Assembly: GCF_003234365.2 (NCBI RefSeq) | Contig: NZ_CP126260.1 | Span: forward strand, 496,001-560,000 | DNA: 64,000 nt | Direction: 5' to 3' | Source of the DNA: Curtobacterium sp. MCJR17_020 | GTDB lineage: Bacteria; Actinomycetota; Actinomycetes; Actinomycetales; Microbacteriaceae | Made by a program: the position numbers and the translations under genes | In this document: positions 53,369 to 61,043 of the stretch, piece after piece | How the letters are laid out: the number at the start of each line of letters is the position of its first letter | Numbering within the stretch: the stretch's first letter is position 1 | Notes under the pieces: generated by a model | Databases searched by the model: none | The model's input: only the letters and a program-made list of their open reading frames with translations | What the model was told of the DNA's origin: nothing

Positions 53369-53992
53369 ATGACCGACCAGCGCTGGATCAAGATCTGCGG
53401 CCTGTCGACGCCCGACACCGTGGACGCCGCCGTCGACGCGGGCGCCGACGCGGTCGGTTTCGTCTTCGCCGCGAACAGCCCCCGCACCGTGACGGCCGAC
53501 CTGGCGAAGGAACTCGTCGAACGGCTGCCGGACGGCATCGACGCCGTGGGGGTCTTCCGCGACCAGAAGATCGACGAGATCGTCGGCATCGCGTCCGAGG
53601 TCGGGCTCACCACCCTGCAGCTGCACGGGGGCGAGGCCGCGACCGACTTCGCCCGAGCCCGCGACGCCGGCTTCTTCACGATCCGGGCCCTCGCGGCCGA
53701 GGACTACCTGCGCGAGACCCCGGAGCAGCGTGCCGCGTACGACCACGACCTGCTGCTGCTCGACGCCGCCGTGCCCGGCAGCGGTCGGCTGATCGACCCC
53801 GCCGTGATCGAGGGCGTGATCGACGAGGCCTGGATCCTGGCGGGCGGCCTGACCCCCGCCAACGTCGTGGCCGCGGTCGAGGCGCTCGACCCCGACGGCG
53901 TCGACGTGTCGAGCGGCGTCGAGTCGGAGCGCGGCGTGAAGGACCCGGCCAAGATCCGCGCCTTCGTCGAGGCCGTCCGCAGCCTGGGCTGA
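53369..53992 (+). CDS. trpF: Phosphoribosylanthranilate isomerase
   Basis: A 207-residue TIM-barrel enzyme: IKICGLSTPDTVDAAVDAGADAVGFVFA with catalytic Cys in KICG, LQLHGGE, catalytic Asp region LLLLDAAVPGSG, AGGLTPANV and GVDVSSGVE. It converts N-(5-phosphoribosyl)anthranilate to CdRP in tryptophan synthesis (EC 5.3.1.24). It stands alone, apart from other trp genes. ATG at 53369 is preferred to 53360 for spacing from AGGA. It ends in a bidirectional hairpin. Confidence 0.93.
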   Translation: MTDQRWIKICGLSTPDTVDAAVDAGADAVGFVFAANSPRTVTADLAKELVERLPDGIDAVGVFRDQKIDEIVGIASEVGLTTLQLHGGEAATDFARARDAGFFTIRALAAEDYLRETPEQRAAYDHDLLLLDAAVPGSGRLIDPAVIEGVIDEAWILAGGLTPANVVAAVEALDPDGVDVSSGVESERGVKDPAKIRAFVEAVRSLG

Positions 53993-54019
53993 CGCGCCGT
54001 CGGCTGCCGCGCCGTCAGC
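53988..54019. terminator. Bidirectional hairpin between trpF and the HAD gene
   Basis: GCTGACG (53988-53994) pairs with CGTCAGC (54013-54019); both arms include the stop codons of the two convergent genes. Confidence 0.6.
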
Positions 54020-54773
54020 GCAGGGTCGGGATGAGCTCGGTCAGGAAGGCGTCGGTGTCCTCCCAGCCCTCGACCGCGTGGCACGGCACACCGAGGGCCT
54101 TCACCGGGTAGTCGTTGCCCTCGGGGTCGAGCCGGTCGCCGACGAAGAGCATGTCGTCGAGCGCGATGCCGGTGATCTCGGCGAGACGCTGCATGCCGTA
54201 CGCCTTGTCGATGCCCTTGCGGGTGATGTCGACGCTGGTCGAGCCGCCGGACCGCACCTCGAGGTCGGGGAGCTCGGCCTGCACGCGGCGGCGGAGGTCG
54301 TCCTTCTTCGCGCCGGTCGGGTCCCACTGCTTCTTGACGTCGACCGGAGCGGCCTGGCCGAGTGCGGAGAACGTGATCTGCGACCCGCGGTCCTCGAGGA
54401 TGTCGCCCCAGGTCTCGGACTCCCAGTAGCCGGCGTCCTTCGCGACGGACTCGACCGCTGCGAGGGCGCGTGCCTTCTGGTCGTCGGTGAGGTCCTCGGC
54501 GTACTGCAGGGCCCAGTCGTCGTCGGACCAGCGGTAGTACCGCGTGCCGCAGGTCGGCAGCAGGTGCAGGTCGTCGAGGGTCAGGCCGTCGCGGTGGCGG
54601 AGCGGGGTGACGAGCTGCTGCTCGAACTGCGTGAAGTTGCCGCCGGAGATGACCGCGACCGGCACGACCTCGAGCAGGGACGCGAAGGTCTCGAGCATGC
54701 GGGGGTCGAGGGAGGACTTCGACGGGGCGAGGGTGTCGTCCAGGTCGAAGGCGACGAGGCGGGGCGTGGTCAT
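54015..54773 (-). CDS. HAD-IIB hydrolase, eukaryotic phosphomannomutase-like
   Basis: A 252-residue HAD protein. ATG at 54773 (MTTPRLVAFDLDDTLAPSKSSLD). Motif I is DLDDT; motif II AVISGGNF; a cap domain with ITFSALGQAAPVDVKKQWDP and SVDITRKGIDKAYG; motif IV LFVGDRLDPEGND. The cap pattern is close to eukaryotic-type PMM, so it may act on hexose phosphates as mutase or phosphatase. A mannose-1-phosphate role would fit the EPS genes but is unproven. Single gene, minus strand. Confidence 0.86.
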   Translation of the reverse strand: MTTPRLVAFDLDDTLAPSKSSLDPRMLETFASLLEVVPVAVISGGNFTQFEQQLVTPLRHRDGLTLDDLHLLPTCGTRYYRWSDDDWALQYAEDLTDDQKARALAAVESVAKDAGYWESETWGDILEDRGSQITFSALGQAAPVDVKKQWDPTGAKKDDLRRRVQAELPDLEVRSGGSTSVDITRKGIDKAYGMQRLAEITGIALDDMLFVGDRLDPEGNDYPVKALGVPCHAVEGWEDTDAFLTELIPTLR

Positions 54774-54863
54774 GCCCCGATCCTGCCAGAGGCCACCGAT
54801 CACATGCCGGGTGCTGTGTTCACCGCACGCGACTGCTGCGCGATGTCTGCGGGGTCACGCGGG

Positions 54864-55277
54864 TCAGGCGCGGTGCGTCGCGGGGACCCGGTCGCGGTCA
54901 TACGTGATGTCCGTGTAGCCGTGCGGCGCCGGGTTGCCGTCGTCGTCGAGGTTCACGAACACGACCTCGTCGATGGTGAGGATGCTGCGGTGCGTGAAGA
55001 GGTTGCGCGCCTCGGCCCGCATGGTGAGCGAGCTGCGGCCGAAGCGGGTGGCGACGAGGCCGATCTCGACGATGTCGCCCTCCTTCGCCGAGGACACGAA
55101 CTCGATCTCCGACATGTACTTCGTGACGACCTTGCCGTTGCCGAGCTGGATGATCGCGTAGACCGCGGCCTCTTCGTCGATCCAGCGGAGCAGGCTGCCG
55201 CCGAACAGGGTGCCGTTGGCGTTGAGGTCCTCGGGGCGGACCCACTTGCGGGTGTAGAAGTTCATCTCGGGCTGCAT
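54864..55277 (-). CDS. Acyl-CoA thioesterase, hotdog fold (YciA-like)
   Basis: A 137-residue hotdog protein: VRPEDLNANGTLFGGSLLRWIDEEAAVYA with the catalytic Asp in WIDEEA, and SSAKEGDIVEIGLVATRFGRSSLTMRAEA, typical of the YciA/BACH family. It hydrolyses acyl-CoA of unknown chain length. ATG at 55277. No membrane or signal segment. Confidence 0.9.
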   Translation of the reverse strand: MQPEMNFYTRKWVRPEDLNANGTLFGGSLLRWIDEEAAVYAIIQLGNGKVVTKYMSEIEFVSSAKEGDIVEIGLVATRFGRSSLTMRAEARNLFTHRSILTIDEVVFVNLDDDGNPAPHGYTDITYDRDRVPATHRA

Positions 55278-55310
55278 GTCACGACATTCTACGCGGCAGC
55301 GGGTACGGCA

Positions 55311-55340
55311 GCGGCCGCGCCCCGGCGGGGACGCGGCCGC
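55311..55340 (-). terminator. Hairpin after the nitroreductase gene
   Basis: GCGGCCGCG (55311-55319) pairs with CGCGGCCGC (55332-55340), 17 bases beyond the stop of the minus-strand gene. Confidence 0.7.
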
Positions 55341-55356
55341 GTGCTGGTACCGAGGA

Positions 55357-55953
55357 CTACTCCTTGACGAGCACGACCTCGTCGAGGGGTAGGCGGGTGC
55401 GCGGTGCGACCTCGCGCTCGGCCGCCTTCTCGTCGAGCTGCGACGGGTGTGCGACGGTGCCGATGGCCGTGACGGTGAAGGGCAGGAAGCGCTCCGGCAG
55501 GTCGAACGCGGCGCGCAGGCCGGCGGCGTCGATGCCCGCCATCTGGTGCACGTGCAGGCCCTCGGCGTGCGCCTGGACGGTCAGGGCGGCGAGCGACTGG
55601 CCGAGGTCGTACTGGGCGAAGGGACGCTCGTCGCCGTCCTCGGTCACGGTCTCGAGCACGCCGACGACGAGGGCGCTGGCACGGAAGGCCCAGGCGGCGT
55701 TGAAGCCGAGCAGGTTCTCGTTGATCTTGCGGAACGTCTCGGTGCCACGACGGCCCGCGATGAAGCGGCGGGGCTGGAAGTTCATCGCCGACGCGGCCCA
55801 GCGGGCGGCCTCGAGGACGGCGTCGAACTGTTCGTCCGAGATCGTCGCGGTCTCGTCGTAGGAACGGGGGCTCCAGCGCTCTTCGAGCAGAGGCACGAGG
55901 GGCTGGCTGGAGTCGGTGGACCGGGTGAGGGTGTCGGCGTTCGTCGAGGTCAT
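55357..55953 (-). CDS. Nitroreductase family protein
   Basis: A 198-residue FMN-type oxidoreductase. ATG at 55953 (MTSTNADTLTRST). It has the family start LLEERWSPRSYDETATISDEQFDAVLEAARWAASAMNFQPRRF and the mid-region QYDLGQSLAALTVQAHAEGLHVHQMAGID for FMN and dimer contacts. It reduces nitro compounds or quinones with NAD(P)H; the physiological substrate is unknown. Monocistronic; divergent from the AEC transporter. Confidence 0.9.
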   Translation of the reverse strand: MTSTNADTLTRSTDSSQPLVPLLEERWSPRSYDETATISDEQFDAVLEAARWAASAMNFQPRRFIAGRRGTETFRKINENLLGFNAAWAFRASALVVGVLETVTEDGDERPFAQYDLGQSLAALTVQAHAEGLHVHQMAGIDAAGLRAAFDLPERFLPFTVTAIGTVAHPSQLDEKAAEREVAPRTRLPLDEVVLVKE

Positions 55954-56017
55954 GGTGCCTGCAACGGTATTCGATGCGAACGCATTTCCGACCTGAGCGA
56001 CGTCACATGGTGCAAGG

Positions 56018-56950
56018 ATGGTCGCGATGGGTGGCGTGTTGACCGGCTTCGCGATCATCGGCGCGATCATCGCCGGTGGGTACGTCGTCGGGCGCATCGG
56101 ACTGCTCGGCCCGCACGCACAGTTCGTGATGAGTCGCCTCGCGTTCTTCGTGCTCATGCCCTGCCTGCTCTTCCACACCATCGCCTCGGCCGACATCGAG
56201 TCGCTGCTGTCCCCGATGCTCTGGGTCTCGCTGCTGAGTGCCGCCGTGGTCGCACTCGGAGCGGCGGCCGTCTTCCGGTTCGTGCTGCGGCGACCGGTCA
56301 CCACCACGACGGTCGGGGCCCTGGCCGCGAGCTACGTCAACGCGAACAACATCGGCCTGCCGGTCGCCGTCTACGTGCTCGGGCAGGCGACCGCGGTCGT
56401 GCCGGTGATCCTGCTGCAGCTCATCGTCATCGCGCCGGTCGCGTTGACGATCCTCGACGCCGCGACGTCAGGCGCCGGCGGCTGGGGACGCCGGATCTCC
56501 GGGCCGTTCCGGAACCCGATCATCATCGCCTCGCTGGTCGGTCTGGTGTTCTCGGCGACCGGGATCACGCTGCCCGACCCCGTGCTCGAGCCGTTCTCGC
56601 TGGTCGGCGCGGCTGCCGTGCCCGTCGTCCTGCTGTCGTTCGGGATGAGCCTGCACGGTGCCGCGCCGCTGCGGGACCCGGCGATCCGCACGGACGTCAT
56701 CGTGGCGTCGTCGATCAAGCTCGTGGTGATGCCGGCGGTCGCGTACGTGTTCGCACGGTTCGTGTTCGGGCTCGGCGACCAGGACGTCTTCGTGCTCACC
56801 ACCCTGGCGGCGTTGCCGGCGGCGCAGAACGTGTTCAACTACGCGCAGCGCTACGACGCGGCGGTCCCGGTCGCCCGCGACGTGGTGCTCATCTCGACGA
56901 TCGGCTCGGTCCCCGTCCTGGTCGCGATCGCCGCGCTGCTGCACCCGTAG
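56018..56950 (+). CDS. AEC-family (auxin efflux carrier-like) transporter
   Basis: A 310-residue membrane protein with ten helices in two halves: GGYVVGRIGLLGPHAQFVMSRLAFFVLMPCLLF at the start, ASYVNANNIGLPVAVYVLG in helix 4 (conserved Asn residues) and ALPAAQNVFNYAQRYD in the C-terminal half. AEC proteins export organic acids or, in plants, auxin. The start may be ATG at 56018 or 56027, the latter better spaced from AAGG. Monocistronic with a strong terminator. Confidence 0.9.
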   Translation: MVAMGGVLTGFAIIGAIIAGGYVVGRIGLLGPHAQFVMSRLAFFVLMPCLLFHTIASADIESLLSPMLWVSLLSAAVVALGAAAVFRFVLRRPVTTTTVGALAASYVNANNIGLPVAVYVLGQATAVVPVILLQLIVIAPVALTILDAATSGAGGWGRRISGPFRNPIIIASLVGLVFSATGITLPDPVLEPFSLVGAAAVPVVLLSFGMSLHGAAPLRDPAIRTDVIVASSIKLVVMPAVAYVFARFVFGLGDQDVFVLTTLAALPAAQNVFNYAQRYDAAVPVARDVVLISTIGSVPVLVAIAALLHP

Positions 56951-56970
56951 CGGCCCTGGTCGCACTGCGA

Positions 56971-57018
56971 GGCGGACGGGAGGCCCGTGGCGGGGCCGCA
57001 CCGTGCCTCCCGTCCGCC
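56971..57018 (+). terminator. Strong hairpin terminator after the AEC gene
   Basis: A perfect 14-bp stem (56971-56984 with 57005-57018), core GGACGGGAGGC, lies 20 bases after the stop codon with a GC-rich 20-base loop. Same core as at the ends of clpB and the fructose operon. Confidence 0.82.
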
Positions 57019-57114
57019 GTGGGGTCGCGTGCACCGCGTCGGCCGAGGGGGCGCGCGTACGCTGGCGTCCACGGGGCGGACCCGCCTCGGGACCACGACG
57101 GACGGAGACCTCCG

Positions 57115-57522
57115 ATGGACACGATGGCGATGATGAAGAACATGTCGATGACGGACATGCCCGCGGCGATGGACATGGACGTGATGCAGGACACGATGAT
57201 GGCGATGAACGCCGCGTCGATGGCCGCCACGATGTGCTCCGCGAGCGACATGCGCATGGGCGGCGAGATGGCCACCTGCGCCGCGATGTGCTCCAACACC
57301 GCGATGATGGCCGACACCGGCATGCGGATGATGATGCGTCCGGCCGGCATGGACCTGCCGAGCATGCAGGCGATGCTCATGGCCGTGATGACGATGGGCA
57401 CGATGTGTGCCGCCGAGTGCCGGGGGCACATGGAGATGGACGAGTCGTGCCGCTACTGCGCCATGGCCTGCGACGAGATGGTCGCGAAGTGCGAGGCGAT
57501 GCTCGCCTCGATGTCTGCCTGA
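57115..57522 (+). CDS. Met- and Cys-rich four-helix protein, copper-storage (Csp/DUF326) type
   Basis: A 135-residue protein with 38 Met (28 percent) and 9 Cys. ATG at 57115 has ACGGAGACC upstream. The N-terminal half is mostly Met/Ala/Asp (MAMMKNMSMTDMP). Cys sit in pairs along predicted helices: CSASDM, ATCAAMC, GTMCAAEC, ESCRYCAMAC, AKC. This resembles DUF326/Csp proteins, cytosolic or exported four-helix bundles that hold many Cu(I) ions inside the helix bundle by Cys thiolates. No signal peptide is present. The extreme Met content is unusual for the family and would add thioether ligands. No copper ATPase or CsoR gene is adjacent; the AEC terminator upstream makes it monocistronic. Confidence 0.78.
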   Translation: MDTMAMMKNMSMTDMPAAMDMDVMQDTMMAMNAASMAATMCSASDMRMGGEMATCAAMCSNTAMMADTGMRMMMRPAGMDLPSMQAMLMAVMTMGTMCAAECRGHMEMDESCRYCAMACDEMVAKCEAMLASMSA

Positions 57523-57537
57523 GCCGACGAGCCCGAG

Positions 57538-57786
57538 CTACGCGCTGCGCGCCGTGGTCTGACGACCGGCGGCGCTGAGGATCTCCGCAACCGGGTGGTG
57601 GGCGACCGGGTCGCCGACCGACAGGAAGGCGTCGGCGTCCGCCACCCGGAGCTGGGTCACGACGCCGTCCAGGAACGCCACGACGGCGTCGGCGGGGCGG
57701 GTCTCGACGACGATGCCGTCGCGCCATGCGCCGGGGGCCGCGTTCGCCATGACGCGCTGGATGGGAAGGATCGTCGTGCGGGACAT
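57538..57786 (-). CDS. Small protein of unknown function
   Basis: An 82-residue protein with ATG at 57786 and AGGTGAAG upstream. One strand-rich core (DGIVVETRPADAVVAFLDGVVTQLRVADADAFLSVGDPVAHHPVAEIL) looks like a small beta barrel, but I recognise no family. It ends 15 bases from the convergent Met-rich protein gene. No metal motif beyond a HH pair. Confidence 0.6.
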   Translation of the reverse strand: MSRTTILPIQRVMANAAPGAWRDGIVVETRPADAVVAFLDGVVTQLRVADADAFLSVGDPVAHHPVAEILSAAGRQTTARSA

Positions 57787-57837
57787 GGCTTCACCTGCTC
57801 TCGAGGGGGTTCGGTGCAGGAAATCTACGTCCGGCCT

Positions 57838-57859
57838 CCGCCCCGCTCAACGCGGGCGG
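57838..57859 (-). terminator. Hairpin after the exonuclease III gene
   Basis: CCGCCC (57838-57843) pairs with GGGCGG (57854-57859), helped by inner GC/GC pairs, 19 bases beyond the stop codon of the minus-strand gene. Confidence 0.5.
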
Positions 57860-57878
57860 ACCCGGGACGTAACAGAAG

Positions 57879-58715
57879 TCAGAAGATCATCGGACGGTCG
57901 TCGTCGAGCGACGTGTCCAGGTCGAGGTCGACCACCACGGGGACGTGGTCGCTCGGGGCGTCGCCCTTCCGCTCGTTGCGGTGGATCGAAGCGTCGGTGA
58001 CGACGTCGGCGAAGGCCTGCGAGCCCATCACGAAGTCGATGCGCATGCCCTCGTTGCGCGGGAACCGCAGCTGCTTGTAGTCCCAGTAGGTGTAGCCGTC
58101 CGGCACGATCGGCCGGACGACGTCCTGCAGCCCCGCCGCCTCGAACGCCCGGAAGGCGTCGCGCTCCGGTTCGCTGACGTGGGTGTGCCCCTCGAACACG
58201 CGGACGTCCCACACGTCGGTGTCGAGCGGTGCGACGTTCCAGTCGCCCATCAGCGCGAGCGGGGTCTCCGGTGACGCGGCGATCCACTCGGCGGTGCGGT
58301 CGGCCAGCTGCGCGAGCCAGTCGAGCTTGTACGTGTAGTGCGGGTCGCCGACCTCGCGCCCGTTCGGCACGTAGAGGCTCCAGAGCCGCACGCCGTCGAC
58401 GGTGACGCCGATGGCCCGGGCCTCGACGGGCAGGTCCGGCCCCTCGTGCCCCTTGAGGAAGCCGGGCTGGCCGGGGAAGTCGCGGGTCACGTCCTCCATC
58501 GGCAGGCGGCTGGCGAACGCGACACCGTTCCACTGGTTCAGGCCGTGCGCCTCGACGTGGTAGCCGGCGTCCTCGAACGCCTGCACCGGGAACTGCTCCG
58601 GCTTGCACTTGATCTCCTGCATGCCGAGGACGTCGACGTCCTCGCGCACCAGCCAGTCGACGATCCGCCCCACTCGGGTGCGGACGGAGTTCACGTTCCA
58701 GGTCGCCACGCGCAT
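57879..58715 (-). CDS. xth: Exodeoxyribonuclease III
   Basis: A 278-residue AP endonuclease/exonuclease of the EEP superfamily. ATG at 58715 (MRVATWNVNSVRTRVGRIVDWL). Catalytic residues: Asn in WNVNS, Glu in MQEIKC, Tyr/Asp region LYVPNGREVGDPHY, MGDWNVAPLDTDVWD, and the terminal SDHVPVVVDL with catalytic His. It cuts at abasic sites and trims 3' ends in base excision repair. Monocistronic, divergent from the Asp23 operon. Confidence 0.94.
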   Translation of the reverse strand: MRVATWNVNSVRTRVGRIVDWLVREDVDVLGMQEIKCKPEQFPVQAFEDAGYHVEAHGLNQWNGVAFASRLPMEDVTRDFPGQPGFLKGHEGPDLPVEARAIGVTVDGVRLWSLYVPNGREVGDPHYTYKLDWLAQLADRTAEWIAASPETPLALMGDWNVAPLDTDVWDVRVFEGHTHVSEPERDAFRAFEAAGLQDVVRPIVPDGYTYWDYKQLRFPRNEGMRIDFVMGSQAFADVVTDASIHRNERKGDAPSDHVPVVVDLDLDTSLDDDRPMIF

Positions 58716-58764
58716 GGGATCGAACCTACCGGCACGCCCATCCTCGGCCGGGGTACGGCACGAT

Positions 58765-58782
58765 GGTGTTCGCTGGAACACC
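58765..58782. promoter_or_regulatory. Inverted repeat GGTGTTC-N4-GAACACC upstream of the Asp23 operon
   Basis: Perfect 7-base arms with a GCTG loop end 26 bases before the ATG at 58809. It could be an operator or a leader hairpin; no known regulator fits clearly. Confidence 0.5.
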
Positions 58783-58808
58783 AGGAATCGATCGCATCGG
58801 AGGCAGCA

Positions 58809-59282
58809 ATGGCATCGACGACGAACCGCGTCGACGGGACCGCGACGACCGGCACCACGACCGGGACCACCACCACGCAGGTCACGACCAAGGGCAAGAC
58901 GATCATCGACGACACCGTCGTCGCCAAGGTCGCGGGCATCGCCGCGCGTGACGTCCCCGGCGTCTTCGCCCTCGGCGGGAACGCGGCCCGGGCCTTCGGC
59001 GCCATCCGCGATGCGATCGGCTCGAGCGCGCTCGGCCAGGGCGTCCGCGTCGAGGTCGGCGAGACCCAGGTCGCCGTCGACCTGACGATCGTCGTGGACT
59101 ACCCGACGCCGATGATGGACGTCGCCACCGCGGTGCGCGCCGCCGTCACGAGCGCCGTCACCGAGCTCGTGGGGCTCGAGGTCACCGAGGTCAACATCGC
59201 GATCAACGACGTGAACATCCCCGCACTGAACGGCACCGCCGACGACCTCGACGGCGACGTCCGCGAGGGCCGGGTCCGGTGA
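58809..59282 (+). CDS. Asp23/Gls24 family envelope stress protein
   Basis: A 157-residue protein. ATG at 58809 with GGAGGC upstream. After a Thr-rich N-terminus (TTGTTTGTTTTQVTT) comes the Asp23 domain: IIDDTVVAKVAGIAARDVPGVFALGG ... VAVDLTIVVDYPTPMMDVATAVRAAVTSAVTELVGLEVTEVNIAINDV. Asp23 proteins polymerise under the membrane via AmaP and respond to alkaline or envelope stress. First gene of a five-gene operon with tight overlaps. Confidence 0.92.
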   Translation: MASTTNRVDGTATTGTTTGTTTTQVTTKGKTIIDDTVVAKVAGIAARDVPGVFALGGNAARAFGAIRDAIGSSALGQGVRVEVGETQVAVDLTIVVDYPTPMMDVATAVRAAVTSAVTELVGLEVTEVNIAINDVNIPALNGTADDLDGDVREGRVR

Positions 59283-59470
59283 ACGCCACCGTCGTCGGGA
59301 TGGGCGTCGGCGCCCTCCTCGCGATCGTGGCGGTGACCCTCGGGTTCTGGGCGTTCGTGGTCGTCGCCGTCTGCATGGCCGTCGGTGGACTGGTCGCCCG
59401 CATCGTCGCCGGCGACGTCGACGTGCGTCGGCTGGTCGACGTGCTGCGCGGACGCCGGAGCTCGTCGTGA
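59279..59470 (+). CDS. DUF2273-like small membrane protein
   Basis: A 63-residue protein with GTG start overlapping the Asp23 stop. Two hydrophobic segments (VVGMGVGALLAIVAVTLGFWAFVVVAVCMAVGGLV) and a basic tail match DUF2273 proteins regularly found in Asp23 operons. Probably a membrane partner of the Asp23/AmaP assembly. Confidence 0.8.
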   Translation: MNATVVGMGVGALLAIVAVTLGFWAFVVVAVCMAVGGLVARIVAGDVDVRRLVDVLRGRRSSS

Positions 59471-59838
59471 CCGACGCCGCGGTCGCCACGGTCGGCGACA
59501 GCGGCGTCCGGCTCCGCGGCTCCGACCGCATCGGCACGTCGGCGCTGGTGCACACCGCCCAGGCGGTCGCCGCCGAAGCGCTGCGCGTGGCCTTCCGGGA
59601 GGTCCGTGCCCGGGTCTCCGACGACGGCCGCGGCGCACTGGCGGTCGAGATCACCGCCCCGCTCACCCTGCCCGTGCTGGGGAGCCACGCGGTCCCCGAC
59701 GAACCCGTCGTCACGAGCGCGCACCGGGCCCGTGGCACGATCGCCGAGCGGCTCCGGACCATCACCGGCCGACAGGTGTCCCGGGTGACCGTGACGTTCG
59801 CGTCGTCGGTCGTCGACGTGCCGCGGAGGGTCCGGTGA
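59467..59838 (+). CDS. Second Asp23/Gls24-like protein
   Basis: A 123-residue soluble protein with a divergent Asp23-type fold: ALVHTAQAVAAEALRVAFREVRARVSDDGRGALAVEITAPLTLP ... GTIAERLRTITGRQVSRVTVTFAS. GTG start at 59467 overlaps the DUF2273 gene and its stop overlaps the next GTG. Likely co-assembles with the first Asp23 protein. Confidence 0.72.
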   Translation: MTDAAVATVGDSGVRLRGSDRIGTSALVHTAQAVAAEALRVAFREVRARVSDDGRGALAVEITAPLTLPVLGSHAVPDEPVVTSAHRARGTIAERLRTITGRQVSRVTVTFASSVVDVPRRVR

Positions 59839-60437
59839 CCGCCGCTCCGTCGCACGGCGAGCACGCCGCCACGTACCGCCGCCTGCTCCGCCGCGAGACC
59901 CACGTGTCCCGGTCGGGCGCCGTCGTCATCGCGATGCTCATCACCCTCGTGCTCGCCGCCGCTGCCGTCTTCGCCGGTGCGCTCGTGCTGCTCGACCAGA
60001 ACGTCCTCGGCGTCGACCCGCGCGCCGTGGCGGACGCCGCCCTCGCCGCGCCGGACGGCCTCGACACCACGCTCGTCGTCGGGATCGCGGCGATCGTCGC
60101 CCTCGTCGGCCTGGTGCTCCTGCTGCAGGGCCTCCTGCCGCAGCGGCGTCCGCGCCACGCGATGGCATCTGACCGGCTCGCCGTCGTGGTCGACGACGAG
60201 GTGCTCGCCTCTGCTGCTGCCCGTGCTGCCCGCTCGGCCACACGCCTCGGCCAGGACGCCGCCGTCGGCACCGTGGGCCGCCGCACCGTCGAGGTCGTGC
60301 TGCGCCCCGCTGCTGGCGTCGACGTGCCCGCCGTGGCCGCGACCGAGGCCGTCGAGCACGAGTTCGCCGCGATCGACGCGCTCCCCGCCCTGGCTGCGAG
60401 GGTGCGCGTCCAGCCGACCGGACGGGTGGACGGATGA
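59835..60437 (+). CDS. DUF6286-type membrane protein of the Asp23 operon
   Basis: A 200-residue protein with two membrane helices (residues about 25-48 and 70-95) and a cytoplasmic C-terminal domain (VDDEVLASAAARAARSATRLGQDAAVGTVGRRTVEVVLRPAAG) that again resembles the Asp23 strand-helix pattern. Found in actinobacterial Asp23 operons; function unknown. GTG start at 59835. Confidence 0.74.
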   Translation: MTAAPSHGEHAATYRRLLRRETHVSRSGAVVIAMLITLVLAAAAVFAGALVLLDQNVLGVDPRAVADAALAAPDGLDTTLVVGIAAIVALVGLVLLLQGLLPQRRPRHAMASDRLAVVVDDEVLASAAARAARSATRLGQDAAVGTVGRRTVEVVLRPAAGVDVPAVAATEAVEHEFAAIDALPALAARVRVQPTGRVDG

Positions 60438-61036
60438 ACGCGACCAACCGTGGGCTCGGCCGGACGGCACTCGTCGTCGTCGGGCTCATCCTGTTCGTCG
60501 CCGGGGTCGGCGCGATCCTGGTGCAGACGGCCCAGGGCCTGCCGCTCGTGGCGTCCTGGTGGCGCACGGCCGGCGACGCACTCGCGGGCCTCGGCACGGA
60601 CACGTCGCGCGATGACTCCCTGCTGTCGTGGACGTGGGTGCTCGGCGGCGGGGTCGTCGTCGGCATCCTGGCGATCGTGGTGCTGACGACGCTCGGCGGA
60701 GGCCGCGAGGGCACCGTCGTCGAGAGCGACGGATCAGCCGACGGCGTCGCCGGTTCGGTGCGCGTGGAGTCCACGGCCGTGCAGCACGCGCTGTCGTCGG
60801 CGATCGGGGAGCTGCCGCAGGTGGCCTCGCTCGCGGTCGACGTGTACCGCGTCCGTGGTGGCCGGGCGATCCGGGTGCGGGTCCGTCCGCGCCGGGGCGC
60901 CTCGCCGCGTGAGGTCACCGAACGGGTCGAGGCCGTCGTCGCCGACCTGGACGCCCTGCTCGGCGAACGCCTGCCGGTCCTGCTCGAGATCGCGCGCGGT
61001 GGGGCCGGGTCCTCGCGCCCGGACCGCGTGCACTAG
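60434..61036 (+). CDS. AmaP-like membrane anchor of the Asp23 operon
   Basis: A 200-residue protein: helix 1 (TALVVVGLILFVAGVGAILVQ), an extracytoplasmic loop, helix 2 (WVLGGGVVVGILAIVVLTTL), and a cytoplasmic C-terminal domain of Asp23-like pattern (VRVESTAVQHALSSAIGELPQVASLAVDVYRVRGGRAIRVRVRPR). This is the AmaP build that holds Asp23 at the membrane. Last gene of the operon (ATGA overlap with 59835-60437). Confidence 0.8.
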   Translation: MNATNRGLGRTALVVVGLILFVAGVGAILVQTAQGLPLVASWWRTAGDALAGLGTDTSRDDSLLSWTWVLGGGVVVGILAIVVLTTLGGGREGTVVESDGSADGVAGSVRVESTAVQHALSSAIGELPQVASLAVDVYRVRGGRAIRVRVRPRRGASPREVTERVEAVVADLDALLGERLPVLLEIARGGAGSSRPDRVH

Positions 61037-61043
61037 GACCGTC

